From Ligula intestinalis (lineage: Eukaryota > Platyhelminthes > Cestoda > Diphyllobothriidea > Diphyllobothriidae), in NCBI GenBank assembly GCA_036362985.1, contig JAYGXS010000005.1, positions 9,415,290-9,479,289 of the forward strand: DNA of 64,000 nt. Reading direction: 5' to 3'. The position numbers were made by a program, and so were the translations under genes. Positions 1 to 11,158 of this stretch are shown one piece after another. Below the pieces are notes generated by a model. The model was given only the letters and a program-made list of their open reading frames with translations, was not told where the DNA came from and ran no database searches. Position 1 is the first letter of the stretch, and each line of letters begins with the position of its first letter.

Positions 1-2350
1 TTCATTTTCGTAACTTAAAGTAACCGGCAACTGTTGTCTGCTATTTCATTTAGGGAAAAACTTTTTGAATAAAGCTGTATGGACTATATTTTCCTAATGT
101 GTACGTTGCAATCTACACCATTTCATAAAATAAATTCTAAGATCAGTTAGGCAGCTATCGGGGACATTTATGATGCTACATTAAGCAGTAGAGTAATCGA
201 CATCTATATGCACAAACTCATCCTAATTAAATCGGTGGACAAATTGATAGCGTGTTGTTATAATACAAGGGAATTCAGTCATTATCAGAAAAGACTGACA
301 GGTTTCAGTAAACGTCAAGTATATTTGCAGTTGACAATCGGTAGCCTGCATTATCTTAAGCAATCAAAGTAAAAAGAACAGATACTTTAAAGAAGTCTCG
401 TCTACTCTGTATTTTGTTTTGCTAAAAAGATTCTGGATCAGAATACTGGGCATACTTTGGGCAAAATATGAAATTCAATTAAATAATATTAATTCATGGT
501 GGACTAAAGGGTAATACGCACCAACTCATTAAGAAGAACGCGGACTTCATAATTGTGAGGCGGCGCAACCGCCAACTGTTTCAGTGGAAACAAGCAAATT
601 TTGGTAATTTTCGAGCAGTACATTCGCAACGCCGAGGCGAATATATGTGCCGATACGTCCACAGCAAACAATATCGTCTCACGTGCAAGCAAGAACGAAA
701 AAATATAAGAAATTTTTGCTTCTGTTATTTCCGGCATCGTTGGCTTCAATTAGCACGCAGATAATGAAAAAATCCGTCGAAATTAAAGTGGTAACCACGC
801 CAGCGACGGAAATTTTGAAAAGACATTTAAGCAATAAGTATGATAAAACAAACCATCGTATAATTTGGAAGTAATGGCTCATTTACTGCGTGGCTGTGGT
901 AAACAGTTACCTAGAGTTTACTCTATCTTGCCCCATTAGAGCTTTGGAATAAATTAACAACGGAAGTGATCAGTTTGAGAGAAATTAGATGAGGCACTGC
1001 AAGAAAGGAAAAACCTCTACTTCTGCCTAAAGTCCTTTCTGTCATCCCTACTGCCACTAATTTCCTAATGCTTATGCCCACAGTAACCCAAATTTCCATT
1101 TAAGATAGCAGTTAATGTCACTTCTAGTTCATCAACTTTCGTGAACGAATCTGTGCTTGGATATAGAGTACTTTGGTTATTTCCAAATGCATACATTTAT
1201 ATGTTATGCGGCCAGAGCAAGCTATAAAAACGATGAAAACAGACGTTTTTTCGTCATCGTCGTCAACACGTTGTTTGTTTGACTTCATCTGGATATGCAT
1301 TGTTCCGCAATGAGACTGCTACCGGTATCGCGAAAGCAACTTGTGCGTAATAAGACGCAAATTTGGTCATACACTACGATCTTCACCATAGAGCGAAGCA
1401 CTATGCGAGGGCGAAATAACATTTTTTGAACTCTCGCAAACGTAAGGTCTCGAATGAGCTTCAGTGGTATCTCACTTTACTTGAATATCGCAGATTTAGC
1501 CAGCATGTAGATGGCCGATGTAAGGGTGTTAAGCATTTGTTCGCTGCCGTGTCAGAAAATGTTATGAGAAAGTGTAAACACGAAGACCAATTTGTTCTTT
1601 TCCAATTAAAAATGCGTGATGTCAAAAAATCAAATGTTATACCCGCTTCATTGAAGGTTAGTAATCAACAGCAGATGAGGTTATTTATCGTGCCGCCTAG
1701 TTATGTCTAAAATTTACCCTTTATTCTACCGATATCAAGCCAAGGAACAAAAAGGTCGTTCAAGGCTTTCTGGTGCCAGTTTGAGCGACCTAACTGCATA
1801 CTTCGCGATATTCCCAACATATACAATTAATTTTGGACTTCGAGTTTTCAGTCAGAGGGTGACCTAAGTTATGATGAATGCATCTAACCGCAGAAAGTTT
1901 AAAACATTCAAAGAATTTTTATTCGAAAACTGTTCCCTCTTTCTGGATCCGGTATTTCGTAGAAGGGGAGAGTTTAGTTAGGGAACATTAAATTTATGTG
2001 CTTTAGAAAATTCGAAGCCGGCCTAAGCTTCTTGTTTCGTGTTAACACTAGCCATAATATCCCAGGAAATAACGCTCTCCTTCTGGAAGATTGACCTTAT
2101 GCCACTGTTAATTCCTCCATGACCATTTCACTGCCCCTTATCTCCATATCTTACTGTACTCTTTTTTTGCCTCCAAATATGTCTTCATATGGAATAACAT
2201 TCCGCTCGAAATTAAGTTGTCATCTACATTAGCAGTTTACAAAGTCAAATTACGTTAAAGTTAAACTTCGAAAGATATAAAGTCATTATTGTCCGTTTCC
2301 TTCCCAAACACGGAAATTTTGTATTTCGAAAAGGTCCCTCTTGTACGTGA
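1..2350. other. non-coding stretch, nothing recognised
   Basis: AT-rich sequence with only short open frames on both strands. I see no conserved protein motif, tRNA or clear transposon terminus. It could be intergenic or intronic sequence of a gene lying to the left. Confidence 0.5.
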
Positions 2351-2359
2351 GGTGGTTCT

Positions 2360-2949
2360 CTAAATATTAAATTGGTTTCTAAATGTGTTGATAATATCCT
2401 CTGCAAAGTCAATCCTCACAGCCGTTTTCATCACCTTCTTCTTCCAACCATCGTCCCAAAATAATAAACACTTTATAATTCCTAATTTTTGCAACTCTAG
2501 CGATAGTCTCCGCGATCTCTCTTGATGATCGCGGTGGGTTATTCTCTTTTTGCTAGCTTGTTGGTGGACTCTGAAGTCCATAATATCACGTCTCCGGCTT
2601 TTCGGTGATGATTTCAGGACCTGTACTGTCTCCTTTTCAGTGCGATCCTGTTTTCCGCAATGAGCTCTTCCCGTTTCACCTCATTAATGAATGATACTTC
2701 TCGCATGGTGTTTAGGTGGCGAACAGTATCTCTTACTGTTGCTGCTGTTATATGATTTCTCCCACAACGGGAAGAATTTAGAACCTCACATGCTCTGAAC
2801 AACAATATCGGAAAACAGGACGGAGCTGAGCATTGTAGAAGAGGTTTTGTAAGGGAAGAAGAAAGGAAGAGGGGAGAGTGGGAAAAGGAAAATAAGAAAG
2901 GAAAACGAGAACGAAAACAAGAACGAGAACACAAGTTATTTTTTCGCAA
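2360..2949 (-). other. two adjacent unrecognised minus-strand open frames
   Basis: Two open frames of 111 codons (2614-2949) and 73 codons (2360-2581) lie end to end on the minus strand in different frames. The proximal half of the first is low-complexity, Phe/Ser/Arg/Leu-rich, and the rest is charged (for example NEVKREELIAENR). The second is basic with a WDDGWKKK stretch. They could be fragments of one decayed ORF split by a frameshift, or chance frames. I do not recognise a family, and no convincing splice sites or start context decide the matter. Confidence 0.15.
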
Positions 2950-3724
2950 ATTATCTTCGGTGAATGCTAAAGGCTTCCGGTGAACAAGCTTGTTTTGATG
3001 CTAAAAAGCTAGGCTGAAGTTGCAACTATTACGATTGTGACTGCGAGTAATAGTGCTAAAAATACGGATGACAACCAGGAGCGAATAACAAGACTGACGT
3101 TGCCTGAGAGCTAGCAATAAGTTGCTGAGGATTAAAATAATATTCTAATACTACCGGTGCTCGTACTAGTAAACATACTTAGTATTGCCAGTACAGAAAA
3201 CGTCGGGATAAAGTTCAGTAACGTGGATGATAGGTCAGGTTGAGTCTTCCAGCATCAAGTTTCCATTGGTGACAGCTGAGCGACAGCTTTAAGTCGCTTA
3301 GGCACGTTGATTCAAGTTAGCGGGTTAGGTTTCAGTACAGCGTCAGTTCACCCCCCGCTCTGACTACCACCTATCTCACACTCGGAGTGCATGCTACACG
3401 AGGAGCGTGGGACAGTCACGATATCGATCATCGAATTGTTCCACGCCACTCAGTAGCGTGGAAGTCGGCCAGCGCCACCATGCCGTCAGCTCTTTCATCA
3501 TCCGCAGAGCGCACCGCACGCATCAGATACCATAAAACAAATATGTCGTAAAAAAATACAACAATGTAGGTGGTTGATAGGAGACTTCAGTGAAACAGCA
3601 ACTAATAAAGCAATAGTACTTCAGATGACACCAAGTAGTAAATAACAAGACTGAGATTTCCTAAGGTCTAGTACTAAGTTGCTGCTTATAGCGATAATGA
3701 GTAGCAGAAAGGTCTGCTACTCAT
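2950..3724. other. non-coding stretch, decayed repeat sequence
   Basis: No coding frame of interest. Around 3340-3520 there is a GC-richer block that looks like retroelement debris but is too decayed to assign. The last 70 bases lead into the hammerhead-like motif. Confidence 0.35.
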
Positions 3725-3767
3725 GTCTCTGATGACGAATCCGCGACGGATATCGAAACGTCAGGCG
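3725..3767 (+). ncRNA. hammerhead-ribozyme-like motif
   Basis: The conserved hammerhead core boxes are present in order: CTGATGA at 3729-3735, GAAAC at 3755-3759 and GTC at 3760-3762. Stem I can form between 3725-3728 and 3763-3766 (one G.U pair). Stem II can form between 3737-3742 and 3748-3754 around a GCGAC loop, with one bulge. Two departures from a textbook ribozyme are visible: an extra unpaired base (C3736) follows CTGATGA, and stem III is only the palindrome ACGT, so a monomer could not close it. Minimal stem III hammerheads acting as dimers are known from Penelope-like retroelements and retrozymes. Activity is inference. Related, more decayed copies occur at 23.6, 34.0, 34.15 and 39.98 kb on the minus strand. 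Confidence 0.45.
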
Positions 3768-3779
3768 AATAAACATATT

Positions 3780-4079
3780 GTCCCAGCGATCGAGTCTTCT
3801 TCTTCTTCTCTATAGCGATAATATTCTAAGGCTAGGCTGCAGGTGCAACTGAAGGTACGGCAAGAAAAACAACAGTCATACAAATGAAAACGAAAAGCAA
3901 ATAATAAAACTCAATTACCTATGAGCTAATAATGAGCTTCTACTGATCGCAATAATATTCTAATAATATTGATGCTGGTACTAGAAATCATGCCTAGTAA
4001 TACGCGTACAGAATTTATCATGAATAAGTGCAGTAATGCAAGAGATTAACAGGCAAGTTCAGCAAGAATAGTATTCAAC
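3780..4079. other. non-coding flank of LINE
   Basis: A CTT/TCT-rich run near 3789-3807 is followed by A/T-rich sequence with no recognisable coding potential. It leads into the 3' end of the minus-strand LINE. Confidence 0.35.
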
Positions 4080-4930
4080 TTACCTGGGGCACTTACCCGG
4101 AGGTTCTCGGCGTGCTTGAAGGTGCATCCTTATATTTGATATGGCAATGCGATCAGTGGTAGTGCCGGAGCTTGTGGTGCGCGTTAAGGGTGTGCTGCGT
4201 GCGTCGACATCGCAGTCAATGCTGCTGTCCTCTATGCGAATGTTACCGAACGGGCCCATGCAATGAGTGAATGCCCAGGAGCAGTGTGGGTAGTGGAGGT
4301 GGTGCTCTTTTTTATGCATTGGTGCTCCGGGCACTAGTTCAGCAGCCCCTGTGTGATGGATTCGCAAGTAATCGACCAGGCAGATCCTTGCGATGAATCT
4401 ACGATACCAGTGAGGTCAGGTTAGGCCCCAGCCCCCAGTGCTGGTAGATAGTGTGGATGTTGTGGTGAGAGTTGTAGGAGGCAGTGATGCGTTGGTGGAT
4501 GTGGAGAGATTGAGGGGTGAGATGGCGTCGGTGGATGAAGGCAGTGAAGCATCCGTAGTTCGGGTGGTTCCCGTTGAAGTGCTGATCACAGGTGAGGCTT
4601 TTGAAATGTTTGAAGCCATAAAAGTGGATGCTGTAGGAGGGATGGTGCACTGTTTCCGGAGATGACTGACCAAGCCGATGCGCGCGCGTAAGGTGCGTTG
4701 ACAGTGCGGGCAGTTTAAAAGGGATTGGGTATTGACGGCGTGTGTGCGTTGAGTTGGAGACTTTCGAGCAATTCTTTTCGCCTTGGCGGCAGCAATTTGA
4801 CTGGCTTCGTAGATAGCTGCACCAGGTTTTACTCTTCTTCGCCAAGCAAACCGGTTATGCGTAAGTTCCTCCTATGTTGCCGTGTTGATTTGAAGACGTT
4901 CCAGAGAGTTCTTCAGAGTGTCCTCTGAGC
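4080..4930 (-). pseudogene. LINE 3' finger-like module, degenerate
   Basis: The 3' end of the minus-strand LINE shows degenerate repeats of a short CxxC...GL.GH.R.H unit, separated by Ser/Thr/Pro-rich spacers (for example minus strand 4416-4673). Most zinc-ligand positions have decayed here. The better-preserved homologous module at 54.5 kb shows clear C-x2-C-x12-H-x3-H fingers, which supports this reading. The role of the fingers in the element is unknown; nucleic-acid binding is inference. Confidence 0.55.
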
Positions 4931-5114
4931 GCCTCTTTCGCCCTCTTTTACGGCGAGCACTTAGAGTGATATCGCCGTAACACAGTAGCTTGGGTAGTCA
5001 TTGGTCATTTATCCGTACTAGGTGGCCGCTCCAGTGCAATTGTACCTGCCTGAGCATGGTCTAGATGCTGCGAATTTCTGTTCTATCTAGGACATAAACT
5101 GATGGGATCCTGTC

Positions 5115-6000
5115 CTACAATCTTAACTTTAATTTCCGGCGGGGACAGCTAAGATGGAAGTGGTTTAGCTTCCAACTTTGGGTGACATTGACGGTCCAAG
5201 CGTCCGCTCTACACAGGAGTGTCGTGGGCATGACGGCCTTGTATGCTTTCAGTTTTCTGGACAGCTGGAGAACGTGAAGGTTCCATACGGAGGCTTGTAG
5301 CCGGTCGAAGGTTTGGCTGGCTTTGGAGATTTGTCGAGCAACGTCGTCATCGATTCTGTTGTTGCGGGAGAGCGAACTGAGCTCGGCGCCGTTGACGTTA
5401 ATACGAGGGGGCATTATAGTCAGACCCCGGTGGTGGTTGATGCATGAACACCGTTTTATCCGTGTTGATTTGGAGACCAAAATTTGCGCAACCTGAGACG
5501 AAGAGTTTCTCACTCCGTTGCATGTCCGTTTCGGTTGTGGTGTTGAGAGCGTAGTCGCCCGCAAACAGGAGGTCAGGAACTATGGCGATGGAGACGTGCG
5601 GGGGGGCCTGCATACGTCTGATGTTGAGAAGGTTCCCCTTGCCATTCTATAGCTGATGTTCATCCCGGGGCGCTCGTCACGGTAGGCATCAATTAGTATG
5701 ACAGAGAAGATATGACTGAAGAGAGAAGGCGCGAGGACACAGCACTACTTCACTCCATTGGTCACTGCAAAGGCTTCAGAAACCATCGCATCGTCCGGTA
5801 CGCACGCCATCATCCCACCGTGGAGCTGACATACCATGTGCACGAAGCGCTCAGGACAGCCGAAGTTCTGCAGGACTTTCCAAAGCCCAGTGCGATTCAC
5901 CATGTAAAATTCTTTCGTTAAATCCACGAATGTAGTGTAAAGGGAAATGTACACATATTGACACTTCTCCTGCAGATGACGAGCAGCAAACGTCATGTAA
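5115..6000 (-). pseudogene. LINE reverse transcriptase domain, catalytically broken
   Basis: Minus strand 5996-5745 encodes an RT finger/palm segment with TTFVDLTKEF (the F-V-D-L metal-binding motif), a NFGCPERF block and a SEAFAVTNGVK block. At 5398-5613 the palm core appears as DLLFAGDYAL where active family members have F-A-D-D: the second catalytic aspartate codon reads Gly (codons at 5554-5565). Minus strand 5564-5115 continues in a different frame with the RT thumb and tail (ISKASQTFDRLQASVWN, then a KLNHFHLSCPRR block). Frameshifts plus the D-to-G change mean no activity. Confidence 0.8.
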
Positions 6001-6928
6001 GTGGTGTCAGTGATTACGACAAACAGCGCACTGGCTTTCCGGCGGGAGTCGTTGTTTTAGGTGGTTGTTGAGACGGCTTAAAAGAACAGGTGTGAAGTTT
6101 TTACCGGCGATATTGAGCAGCAAGATACCGCAATGATTATTGCAGATTTGGCGGTTCTCCTTTTGTTTGCACAGGTGAACATTTGCATCGTACTTTAAGT
6201 TCTGGGGACCTGTCTTGCCACCATATCCCCTGGAATAGCGTGGCTAGGTAGAATATAAGCTGCTGGCCGCTGTGCTTGTAAACCTTGCTAATTTCCTGAA
6301 GGATGGGTTGTAGGTCGAGATCGGTGTTGATTTTCAGCTGGGGCAGACGGTCGATGGTGGCTTCGGAGATGGTGGAGGGGCGGTTGAGTACGTTTTGGAA
6401 ATTTTCAGGCCAGCAATGCAGGATCTGTATCTTCTCAGGGAGACAGGTAGTCTCACAAGTGCCAAGAAGATGAGCTGTACCTATGACGGAAGGCCCGTAG
6501 ACAGCCTTTATCGCAACGAAGAAGTTCTGCCGTTCGCTGCGGTCCGCGTAACCTTGGATTTCCTCACTCTTGCGAGTCATCCAAGCATTCTGCATTTCTC
6601 TCAGCCGCTGTTGCAAAAGACGACTACTTTGGTAGAAGGCTGCCTTCGTGGAATCGGTAGAGCGGTCAACGTAGACTTTGTACAGGTGGTTCTCTTCGGT
6701 GAGCAGGTTGCTGATGACTGCATCATTTTTGTCGAACCATTTCTGATGTTGACGCCGTGTGCGGCCAGGAACACGGTGAGCGGTGGATTGAGCAGTACCT
6801 CGTAGCCGACACCAACGGCTCTATATGGAGACGTTCTCCTCTGCGACTGGAAGATTGTCTAGCCCTTCAGCCAGCTCACTGCTGAAATGCAAATGGTGAG
6901 CAGACAAATTTAACAAAGCAGTATCAAT

Positions 6929-7740
6929 TTACCTGGGATCGCATGGTTGAAGGCGGATCTTCATCTTGGAGACGACGAGACGGCGATCGGTCCACTTGTC
7001 GTCAATCGGCATCTCTCTTTGCATCAGGACGTTCTGTTGGTCACACAACCTGACGAGGATACAGTCCAAGAGGTGCCACTGTCGAGATTGGGATACATCA
7101 AGGTCGTCTTTTGCTGAAGCGGAATGCGGAAGTAGGTGTAGGTCAGGATGAGATCGTGGTCTGCACAAGTTCAGTGGAGGAGCAGGCCATGTTAATTGGG
7201 TCCGTGGAGACCATGGGGGATCAGCACCCCTCTACAGACAAGATGGTCTTTGCCGACGCGAGCGTTGAATTCCCTAATGTCAATTAAGATGTCCGCCTAC
7301 GGCACAGTCGTCAGTAGGGCATGCATATCCTCGTAGAACTTGTCCTTTGCGTCATTGGACCTCGTCACCAGGTAGGGAGGCGTGGACGCTGACGATGTTG
7401 GCGGACCTGCCACACTGAAGAGGCAGGCGGGGGCTTATCAGGCCATCATTGACGTCCTGCGGCAAACAGGCTAGACATCCCGCAATGTCGGTCCGGATGG
7501 AAAGGGCTAGGCCGGCCCCGCGCCACTTTTACTTTGGGCGGTCACTATAAAACTGAATGTGTAACCGGCACCCACTCCCTCAAAACGGCTTTTGTCGGAT
7601 AAACGGGTTTCGCTGAGTGCAGTGATGTCGACCTTTAAGCACGCTAATTCCTGTGCGATCAGCACTATTCTCCATTTTGGTCGGTTGCTCCTCGGGTTAT
7701 CGAGTAGTGAGCAGGCATATCAAGCTTCAAGTGTAATGGA
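6929..7740 (-). pseudogene. LINE endonuclease domain, broken
   Basis: Minus-strand frames give recognisable LINE apurinic-type endonuclease pieces. Near 7680-7580 there is a VDITALSETR block (the E of the SETR/TETR motif is metal-binding in this fold). At 6929-7168 there is the C-terminal part, with SRQWHLLDCILVR followed by DKWTDRRLVVSK, corresponding to the conserved S-D-H/R region. The pieces lie in several frames, so no intact protein can be made. The domain nicks target DNA to prime reverse transcription in active relatives. Confidence 0.7.
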
Positions 7741-7849
7741 ACTTACCCTAACGACCTGGGCTATCCGTAGAGATGGGAGATGAGGGAGAGGAAGTTAATA
7801 CACGAAAGGGTTTGGTTTGCTTTTTGATTGTTTTGACCGCAGGTTTTGC

Positions 7850-8690
7850 AGTCTGTCAGCCACGGTCCGCTGGCAGAAGTCGTGATCCATCATTTTTTGG
7901 AGCATATTTTCCTTGGCGAACATTTCCAAATATGAAAAGGTGTCTGAACTCGTTGAAAGACACCTGAGGAAGCACCAGATGCAAGTGGCGCACAAGCCAA
8001 CGACTACACTTCGAAATCAGCATATACACCCTAACGACAGGGATGGCTACTTGGACAGAAAAAGGTCGTTTCCAACATTCATTGCGGCGACTGCGATTCA
8101 ATTGATCGTGGACAAACAAGAAGGTCGTCCTCTAAATGCATACATGAGCATCAATTAGCGTTAAAGAGGCGCGACCACCTGTCCAAAGTTGTCGTACATT
8201 CGCTAGAAATTGTGCACAAGTTTGCATGGGGCCAAACCCGCATTGTAGGTTCCTGCCCATATAAGAAAGGCCACGAATTTTTAGAGGCCATTAACTCTGA
8301 CGAATCATGCATCAATAGGCACGTTGATTTGGATTCAGTATACATCAATCTCAAAAAAGCTTGGAAAAATCACCTTCCACCAAAACCTACTATTAACTAA
8401 GTAGGACAAATAATTATCGAGTTTTTGGTATGTTTAAAAATGAGCACTATTCTTAAACCATTTCTCTCACGTCCGACGACGACCTGGTTTGCCAGCGTCG
8501 AAAATTTACAATAAAGTTCGCTCACGTTTCCCAAGGAATCTTTTATATCAAATCATATCTTATTGGGATGCCTATTTTCAAATAAATTTGGGCATTTCAA
8601 TCTTTCTCTGCAAGCGTGGGTTCTTGGACAACTCACTTATACGTTGCCCGACACTTAACTTTTTCGACACATTTTCTGTTGTATATATGT
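7850..8690 (+). mobile_element. Penelope-like element 3' fragment (RT thumb and GIY-YIG end)
   Basis: Plus-strand frames from 7913 give a KVSELVERHLRKHQMQV segment followed by AHKPTTTLRNQ, typical of the RT thumb just before the GIY-YIG domain. After decayed GIY-YIG sequence, 8212-8400 gives KKGHEFLEAI, then CINRHVDLDSVYINL, the characteristic end of flatworm Penelope-like elements. The following tail (about 8460-8600, with a TCCGACGACGACCTGG-like block) recurs at 56.87-56.97 kb and, inverted, at 57.45-57.6 kb. It is frameshifted and inactive. Confidence 0.75.
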
Positions 8691-8955
8691 AGTGGCTAGG
8701 CCTACAACATCTATAAAAACACATTAGAAAAGACGCAACAAAAACTTCCTCGTGTAGAGCTAACTTGCAGTAACTAAATTAGCGCACTACGCTAGTGAAA
8801 AAAGTAGAAAAAAGTATAAAAATGACAATAAAAAGGTGAACGATACGACTCACTAGAACCCGTCGATCCTTGGTCGCAGTAGTCATTGAATTGACTAGCT
8901 GAAGGATGGATTTGTGAACTTTGAGATCTCAGTTCGTCTGTCTGAAGTCAGAAGA
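8691..8955. other. non-coding, nothing recognised
   Basis: Short AT-rich spacer between two retroelement remnants. No coding or structural signal seen. Confidence 0.4.
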
Positions 8956-8959
8956 TTAA

Positions 8960-10450
8960 CAGATAACTCACGTTCAAATCACCGTCAAGTCAAGTTTATT
9001 CAAGGAAATATAGGCGCAACGCCTTTGAACTCCCTCTTGGTACATAGTATTCAAGAAATGCATCGGCACAGCCGAGCATTTCAAAGAAGTATTTGACACC
9101 ATTGTAGGCGACTATTCACTTGTTTGAAGTAATAAACTCACATGCGGTGATGTCAGTTAACACGAGCCAGCAGTGTAACTGAACAGGAAGAGCAGATAGT
9201 GAAAAAACTGGCAAGGCTTGGCTCACAATTCAAAACGGAATGTTATTCGTTGTTTATAGGAGAAAAACTATTACTTGTGGGGAAAGTGTGTGAATGATAG
9301 GACAAGGATGCTTCTGTGAAGGTTGGCAGCAGCCATGGGTTCCACGGCGAGTAATATCTACAGGCGAAGGCCACACGAGGAGGAGACTTCAGAGCCACGA
9401 GAACGTCCCCAAGAACCGGATATGCGACCATGATACGCCCTTGCTGTGACACTAGCAGAGGAACCCACCACGTGTCAGCAGTCGGTTGTTAGGTCGATAC
9501 GAGAAAGAGTGTGACAGGGCTGCGTAGCCTAGGATCATAGGTGTGGTAGATGCGAACTCAGATGCGATCAGCCCAGTTCGCATATTGAGCAGAGACGTCG
9601 AGTAGCTAAAGAACGGCATAAAACTTATTTGGTTAAATAATTATTATACTACTTAAAAATTACCATTAGTATATATTTATAGCATACCTGTGTCTGGATT
9701 TAGAAACTCAATTGCCAGGTTACTAGTAAAAGCGTTCTACGCGGTTAAAGCGTTCAAGTTTTGCGATGAATACGTCAACGGATGGGGACATGACAATGTC
9801 CGCAGGAAGGGCATTCCACGCTTAGATTACCCTCTTAGCGAAAAATAATATTCTTGGGTCAAGTCTTGCCCCATCCTGAGCCCAGAGATGAAATTAGAGA
9901 ACGGTGTCCTTGGCGGTTGAAGATAACAGAGACCAGTGAGATGATATCATGCAAGAAATACAGTAGCGTAAGCAGGAATGCTCTAAACGCGCCACATGCG
10001 GTGGTTACTGGAAATGTGTGTATTTCGGACCAGTTTGGCGAAAGCAAAAGTCCGTAGGATTTAAACACAAAAAGGATATCTGACAGAAGGGCACAAGTAT
10101 TGGAGAAGGACCCACATACGGGAACCCAAAGAGCCAAATAGGCCAAAGTTCCCGACTTATAGAGTTCAAAACCAATTTTGAAACAATTCCTATTGCTTAA
10201 CGAAACCAAGAAATTGTTTGGATTGGTGGAAACTCGGATTTATGAAAAGTTGGAATAATCTTTGTTATTATTTATCACAGAAAAGGCAGCCTCACAGGAA
10301 CGCCCCACTGAACGGAAGCTCCTGAAGACAAGATAATATTTTCAAGAAACGTCAGACACCGTCAGCATCGAGGGAATAGTGAAATCATCTTAAGTCAAGT
10401 TTACTTCAGGGCAGAGGTAAGCAACGAAAAATATCATGCAGAAACAGAAG
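8960..10450 (-). mobile_element. CR1/jockey-like LINE 3' remnants
   Basis: On the minus strand the complement of 8972-9005 contains the TTGAATAAACTTGACTTGAC-type sequence that ends many flatworm CR1/jockey-like LINEs. A related AAGTCAAGTTTACTT block is at about 10391-10405. Between 9715 and 9860 the minus strand encodes ILFFAKRVI, a stop, then AWNALPADIV and SVDVFIAKLERF, the conserved C-terminal end of such ORF2 proteins. Sequence between these markers is too decayed to assign. This may be the same family as the element at 62 kb. Confidence 0.5.
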
Positions 10451-10747
10451 CGACGAAGGTCAAGGGGATAAGAAGTCAGTATAATTATAAATGGAAAACT
10501 TATACCATCCAGAAAGCAGGTCTCAGATATACCGCAGGAAATACACGCGACTCAACTTGCCCAAAGAAAAAAGTATAGAAAGTTAAAGAAACTGCAGGAA
10601 TGGTCCTCAGAAAGAAATAAAAAAACATAATTATTTGAAGTTTTTTCGAATGAGGCTCAGCTTTCCATTCTTTTTTTTACCTTAAAAGTAAATTGATAAT
10701 TTATCGTGAAAGTGCACAAATTCGAATATGGTGTGCAGGCTTCACAA

Positions 10748-11158
10748 ATGATGTTCTCAAGATTTTATTTAATTTTCACTTGTTTTTTGACTCTTCTCTT
10801 GTTTCACCTAAAATTTTATAAGTACGAACTAGTGCTTTCCATTTTGTACAATGCTCTATCTAATGCGGACGCACTGAACATAAGGTTTTCTGGTAGCCCC
10901 GTATTGCGTTGGCAGGATGTTTCTTTTACGCCCACTGGAGGCTCCCACAGGTCGTGGATCTTTTTTCCGTGTGTTGAAATTTCATCAAAAATTTTGACTA
11001 TCCGGTCACTGGAGCTTCCTTACGATTCTGAACACATTCATTTGGACGCCTCCGTAAAAAAGAACCTGAATCTGCGCCATCTCACCTCCGATTTTCAATT
11101 TATTGTCAACTATTCAACTCCGTCAAAAGTCGCCTCCACTTGGTTAGACGGTGATCAG
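10748..11158 (+). CDS. exon 1 of the NERD1-like gene
   Basis: Start chosen at the first of two consecutive ATGs (10748 and 10751), because the frame then opens with a signal-anchor-like stretch (FYLIFTCFLTLLLF). Coding continues to a GATCAG/GTAAGA donor at 11158/11159, phase 0. If the real start lies in an upstream exon, the hydrophobic part could instead be intron sequence. This is the least certain exon. Confidence 0.45.

Larger units (their letters stand above)
4080..7760 (-). mobile_element. decayed non-LTR retrotransposon (LINE) with endonuclease, RT and finger-like tail
   Basis: Read on the minus strand, this is one LINE running from about 7760 to 4080. The order is an exonuclease-endonuclease-phosphatase-type endonuclease, a reverse transcriptase, an RT C-terminal extension, then a His/Cys-rich tail resembling tandem C2H2 fingers. 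The family matches the common flatworm LINE whose ORF is often misannotated as endonuclease-reverse transcriptase or craniofacial development protein 2-like. The ORF is broken by many frameshifts and stops, so the copy is dead. It is nearly full length in extent. Related fragments occur in the same orientation at 33.0, 35.3 and 54.5 kb. Confidence 0.85.
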
